Shown: positions 60,798-64,000 of the stretch, one piece after another
Numbering within the stretch: position 1 is the first letter of the stretch
How the letters are laid out: every line of letters starts with the position of its first letter
Source of the DNA: Symsagittifera roscoffensis
Lineage: Eukaryota > Xenacoelomorpha > Acoela > Convolutidae
Assembly: GCF_963678635.1 (NCBI RefSeq)
Contig: NW_026970820.1
Span: 2,396,988 to 2,460,987, forward strand
DNA: 64,000 nt
Reading direction: 5' to 3'
Notes under the pieces: generated by a model
Told to the model about the DNA's origin: nothing
The model's input: only the letters and a program-made list of their open reading frames with translations
Database searches by the model: none
Made by a program: the position numbers and the translations under genes

Positions 60798-62422
60798 GGG
60801 GCAGGGTTGTGTGGTTTTTTTTTGTTTCAAGGTATTTGCATTGCGGGTAGGCGAAAAGGAACAGCGCTCAACGCACTCGCAGAAAGAGCACCCTGCGGGT
60901 GCTCTTTTTGCTCGAAAACTAAGTCAAATTAAATCTTTTAATTTACATAATTTGTCCTAATTTCAATTTTTTTTACTAGTTGTTCAAAGATAAACTCCCA
61001 TGATACCTCAAATTGTATTCCTGTCAGGGCATTTTTTAAAAGTCACTCTGTGGCTTGATAAATTAACTACCAAATACAGTTTGATTTACGAAATGGACTG
61101 TTTCAACGAAAACAAGTTTTCGGAAACAGTCCAAATTTGTAATTATGATCCCAAATAAAAACAATGAGAAATCTAATGCATTGGCTAAACTAACACAACC
61201 CAGCCCTTGTCTTTTTATTTGTCGACTGTTCAAACACATAACAACAATGTTAAAAACTAAGTTATTAAAATTAAAACAAAACAAATAATCGAGAAAGAAA
61301 TGAAAGTTTATCATAAAAGTATGCAAAAATTCGATTAGTTATTTTTTGCTTTGTCATGAAAACCTCAGTTTCAACAAAATGATACTTGAGAGTCCAGTTT
61401 TGACGCGTTACTACAGCTCAGGTACGTTTTGAATTCGCAACCCACAATGATCGATTAACTTTGATGTTTGTTTTACAAACATGGTTTTTTTTACCACAAT
61501 CAAATTTTATAACTTTTGAACCACTCGAGTAAAACAGATGAAATTTTTTGCATCAGAACTAATTTATCAAGGGTTTTTGACGTATATAATAAATGTATCC
61601 AGTTATTTAGTTGTTTTTTGGAAAATTTTTGAAAAAAATTAAAAATTTTGAAAAACTAATTTTTTTTTCAGATTTGGCGTTCAAAAAGTGCCTCCTATGA
61701 TGGGCCAGCAAAAAATTTGTTTTGAGGCCATAAGTTTGTCTCATTAGAGTATACAAACTGGCAAAATGTTTATAATAAAAAAGTTTAGAGGAACAGTGAT
61801 TTTTTGAAAAAAAGAGAAAAAAACGTGAAAAAATCAGTTTTTGGCGGGAAAATTCTCAAAAAATCAAAAATCAAGTTTTCTCTCTCCTTACTCCAATAAA
61901 TTAATTCGGTCACGACAATCATTTTTTGTGATCAGTAAAAATGTCGAAAAACGACCGCAACATTGACTTTTTTGAAATTTGACAAAAAACTTCAAAAAAA
62001 CCGCAAAAAAACATCAAAAATCTCGAAAATATTGCAGAAAAAATTTTGCCAAAAAATACACCATTCGACTCCCTCAACTGTGCTAGTGTCCAAAAAAAAC
62101 ATCACTTTTTCGCATTTTCTCAACCAAAATTGAGTTATTGGGGCATTTTTGAAAAAAATCGTGATTTCGACCAAAAAAAACGCCCCTTTTTCCCCAAAAA
62201 GTGCAACTCATAACATTATTTCGGAAAAACGCTTTCCCAAGTTATATCTTAGAATTTTGTCCTCTACCTACATGCAAAGTTTGAAGAAATTCTATACTGC
62301 CGTTTTCGAGAACTTGAATAATTTTTTTATTTTCCTAATTAGGTATTTTTTCTAGTTGACCGGCAAGGAAACCCTACCCTTGCCTAAAGGATTCACAAAG
62401 CCGGACCGCGACGACCACCTAG
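60798..62422 (+). repeat. Unit 29, divergent class B (1625 bp)
   Basis: Hairpin 1 is at 60896-60914, hairpin 2 at 61095-61132 and hairpin 3 at 62362-62384. The first 900 bp are clearly more diverged than other B copies, while the last 650 bp are nearly identical to unit 9. The open segment at 61672-61788 keeps its length but has an in-frame TGA at 61723-61725. Confidence 0.86.
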
Positions 62423-64000
62423 AGGTTTTTGTGGCCCCGCTAAATCAGTGACTCTAGACAAGTAGGTTCCGCGAGTGGGGGGAGCTAGAGCAGGGGAACG
62501 CTAAACGCACTCGCAAAAAGGAGCACCCTCCGGGTGCTCTTTTTTTGCTCGAAAGTCTTGTGAAACGATTTGGATCTGTAAGTATTGGTAGCAGTTACAC
62601 ATAAAACTTTCTGCATCTTTGTTCTCATAGTCACAAGTGGTTTTCGACAGCTTCTTTAAAATAAGTTTGACATGATCTATCTCTAAATTAGCCTAAATAA
62701 AGAGATTTTAGTTTTTTCAATGATTCTTGAAGAGGACTGTCTCAACGAAAACAAGTTTTCGGAAACAGTCCTGGTGACTTAGTTTTGATCTCATTTTTGG
62801 GTCTATTGACTTCCATTTAGGATTAGTAGGCTAACGGAACCTATATTATGTCCTAAAAAGATTGAGTTTGTGTCAAAAAGTTAAAAAGCAAGAGAAAAAA
62901 AAAACATTTAAAAAATTTTAAAAATTTCAAAAATTTAAAAAATTGGAAAAATTGTTCCAAAACACTTGATTTTTTGTTTTGTCATAAAATAACAAGAAAT
63001 TGACGTAAAATGAACTTTCAATAGTCTATTTTGACTAGTTTTCACGATTCAAGCACATTTTAACTTAATAACAACATTCAAAAACTCACTGGAAAAGTTG
63101 TTTTTCGGCAAACGCCCTTTTTGACCACACCTACGAAATCCATAACTTTTTATCTAACAAATATAGAGACTTCGGGTCTTTTGTATTGTATTAAGCATCC
63201 TCGAGTCTACCTGTCGCGTGCTAAAATGAACAATTTTTCTCTTTAATTTATCCCGCCATTTCGAAATAGGGCGGTTTTTGGCAATTTTTTGTCCTTTGTA
63301 GTCAAAAAAGTCAAATTTACAGACATCTGTCAAAAAAACTGTTATCACATGATAAAGGCAGATGGCCTTTGCAAATCAAATAAGGTCCTGAGTGAGAACA
63401 AAATTGCCATCTAATTGTCCGTGGGGGGAGGAAATCGAAAACTTTCGTTTTTGGCGGGAAAATATGAAATTTTTCACAAAAACATTTACTCTGCAGACAA
63501 CGGCCATAGACTAATGTTGGCCTAGCACGCATTTTTTGCCTTCATAACTAGGGTCGATTTCTGCCGGGAACATTGATTTTTCAAAAAAATGACCAAAATT
63601 TTTGTTGCATTTTTTCAAAAAAATCAAATTTTTGACAGAAATCAAAATTCCAAACCCTACATATTTAAGCTCCCCAAACAGTCTACTTTAATCCATTCCC
63701 CATCAATATACCCCATTTTCTCAACCAAAATTGAGTTATTGATTCATTTTCAAGGAAAAACGTGATTTTTCAAATTTTTCACACCCAAAAGCGTCTGACA
63801 CACCCCGAAGGACCACTTTTTTTTCCAACAGCCCCCATTTTTGTCAGTTTTGTACCAATAGGGGGTTGCATGCCAAAAGTTAGCCAATTCGTACCTGCCA
63901 TTTTCTAGATCTCGTATAATTCTGAGCTTTTTAACAATAGGTTAACGTAAAGATTTACGAAACGGCCAGGGACCCTACCCTCGGCCTAAATGAACAGAGA
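62423..64000 (+). repeat. Unit 30, class A, cut by the window edge
   Basis: This is a close copy of units 8 and 20. The leader contains GACTCTAGACAAG. Hairpin 1 is at 62521-62539, hairpin 2 at 62734-62771 and hairpin 3 at 63964-63986. Only the last few tens of bases before CTAG fall outside the window. Confidence 0.87.

Larger units (their letters stand above)
1..64000 (+). repeat. Head-to-tail array of about 30 CTAG-punctuated non-coding units
   Basis: Reading end to end, the sequence cycles through the same order of landmarks: CTAG junction, GC-rich leader with hairpin 1, hairpin 2, AT-rich body, GCATGC block, GC-rich hairpin 3, next CTAG. All copies lie in the plus orientation. Copies within a class are near identical over their whole length, while classes share only the landmarks and patches of body sequence. 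No open frame in any unit looks like a conserved gene. The array runs off both ends of the window. I infer satellite-like or mobile-element-derived DNA of a eukaryote, possibly a nematode. Confidence 0.88.

Noticed and set aside
1..64000. CRISPR array or other short regularly spaced repeats
   Set aside because: The period is 1.6-5 kb, the conserved parts are hairpins within long units, and no short direct repeats with unique spacers are seen.

Overview
The window is one continuous head-to-tail array of about 30 non-coding repeat units, all in the same orientation. I find no convincing protein gene, tRNA, rRNA or CRISPR array. The DNA is very AT-rich with many short A/T runs. No open frame exceeds 130 codons in 64 kb, and the longest ones lie inside repeats and shift frame between copies. 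This points to eukaryotic, probably heterochromatic or satellite-like DNA. Phrases such as TTTGGCGGGAAAATTTG and phased A/T clusters remind me of nematode (Caenorhabditis-like) intergenic DNA, but that is an impression and not an identification.

Units are punctuated by short GC-rich junctions whose consensus is CCACCTAG, or CCATCTAG in one class. I count 29 junctions, ending at 1170, 2800, 4397, 5997, 8246, 10464, 12677, 14244, 15866, 18172, 20678 (CCAG variant), 25640, 30601, 35559, 38068, 40541, 42193, 43842, 46161, 47763, 49428, 51053, 52679, 54333, 55960, 57583, 59200, 60797 and 62422. I use six working classes named from the leader after the junction: A (about 1.6 kb), B (about 1.62 kb), C (about 1.65 kb), D (2.3-2.5 kb), E (about 2.2 kb) and F (about 4.96 kb). 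The order is C?(partial)-A-A-A-E-E-E-A-B-D-D-F-F-F-D-D-C-C-D-A-A-B-B-C-C-B-B-A-B-A(partial).

Classes differ in sequence but share a layout. After CTAG comes a leader of about 100 bp. It carries hairpin 1 (8-bp stem GAGCACCC/GGGTGCTC with a variable triloop, usually extended by a GCAAAA/TTTTGC-type stem; a GCGCCC/GGGCGC version in E). Hairpin 2 follows (outer stem about 10 bp, inner stem 6 bp, 3-5 nt bulge on the left, 1 nt on the right), then an AT-rich body, then a subterminal block with GCATGCAAAAA and usually TTTTCGAGAAC. The unit ends with hairpin 3 (GC-rich stem over CCCTA) and CTAG. The stems change in a compensated way between classes, so the fold appears to be kept rather than only the sequence.

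The strongest evidence on mechanism is at 5998-14244. A three-unit E array (6033-12677) interrupts one class A unit exactly after a CTAG in its leader. The two A pieces (35 bp plus 1567 bp) sum to 1602 bp, the length of the intact near-identical unit 20. The E array also ends in CTAG. These units therefore behave like non-autonomous mobile or recombining elements whose ends or target are CTAG. They resemble Helitrons (3' hairpin, CTAG end, tandem arrays) but break the canonical A/T insertion rule, so a CTAG-targeting recombination or transposition system is the working hypothesis. No autonomous partner gene is in the window.
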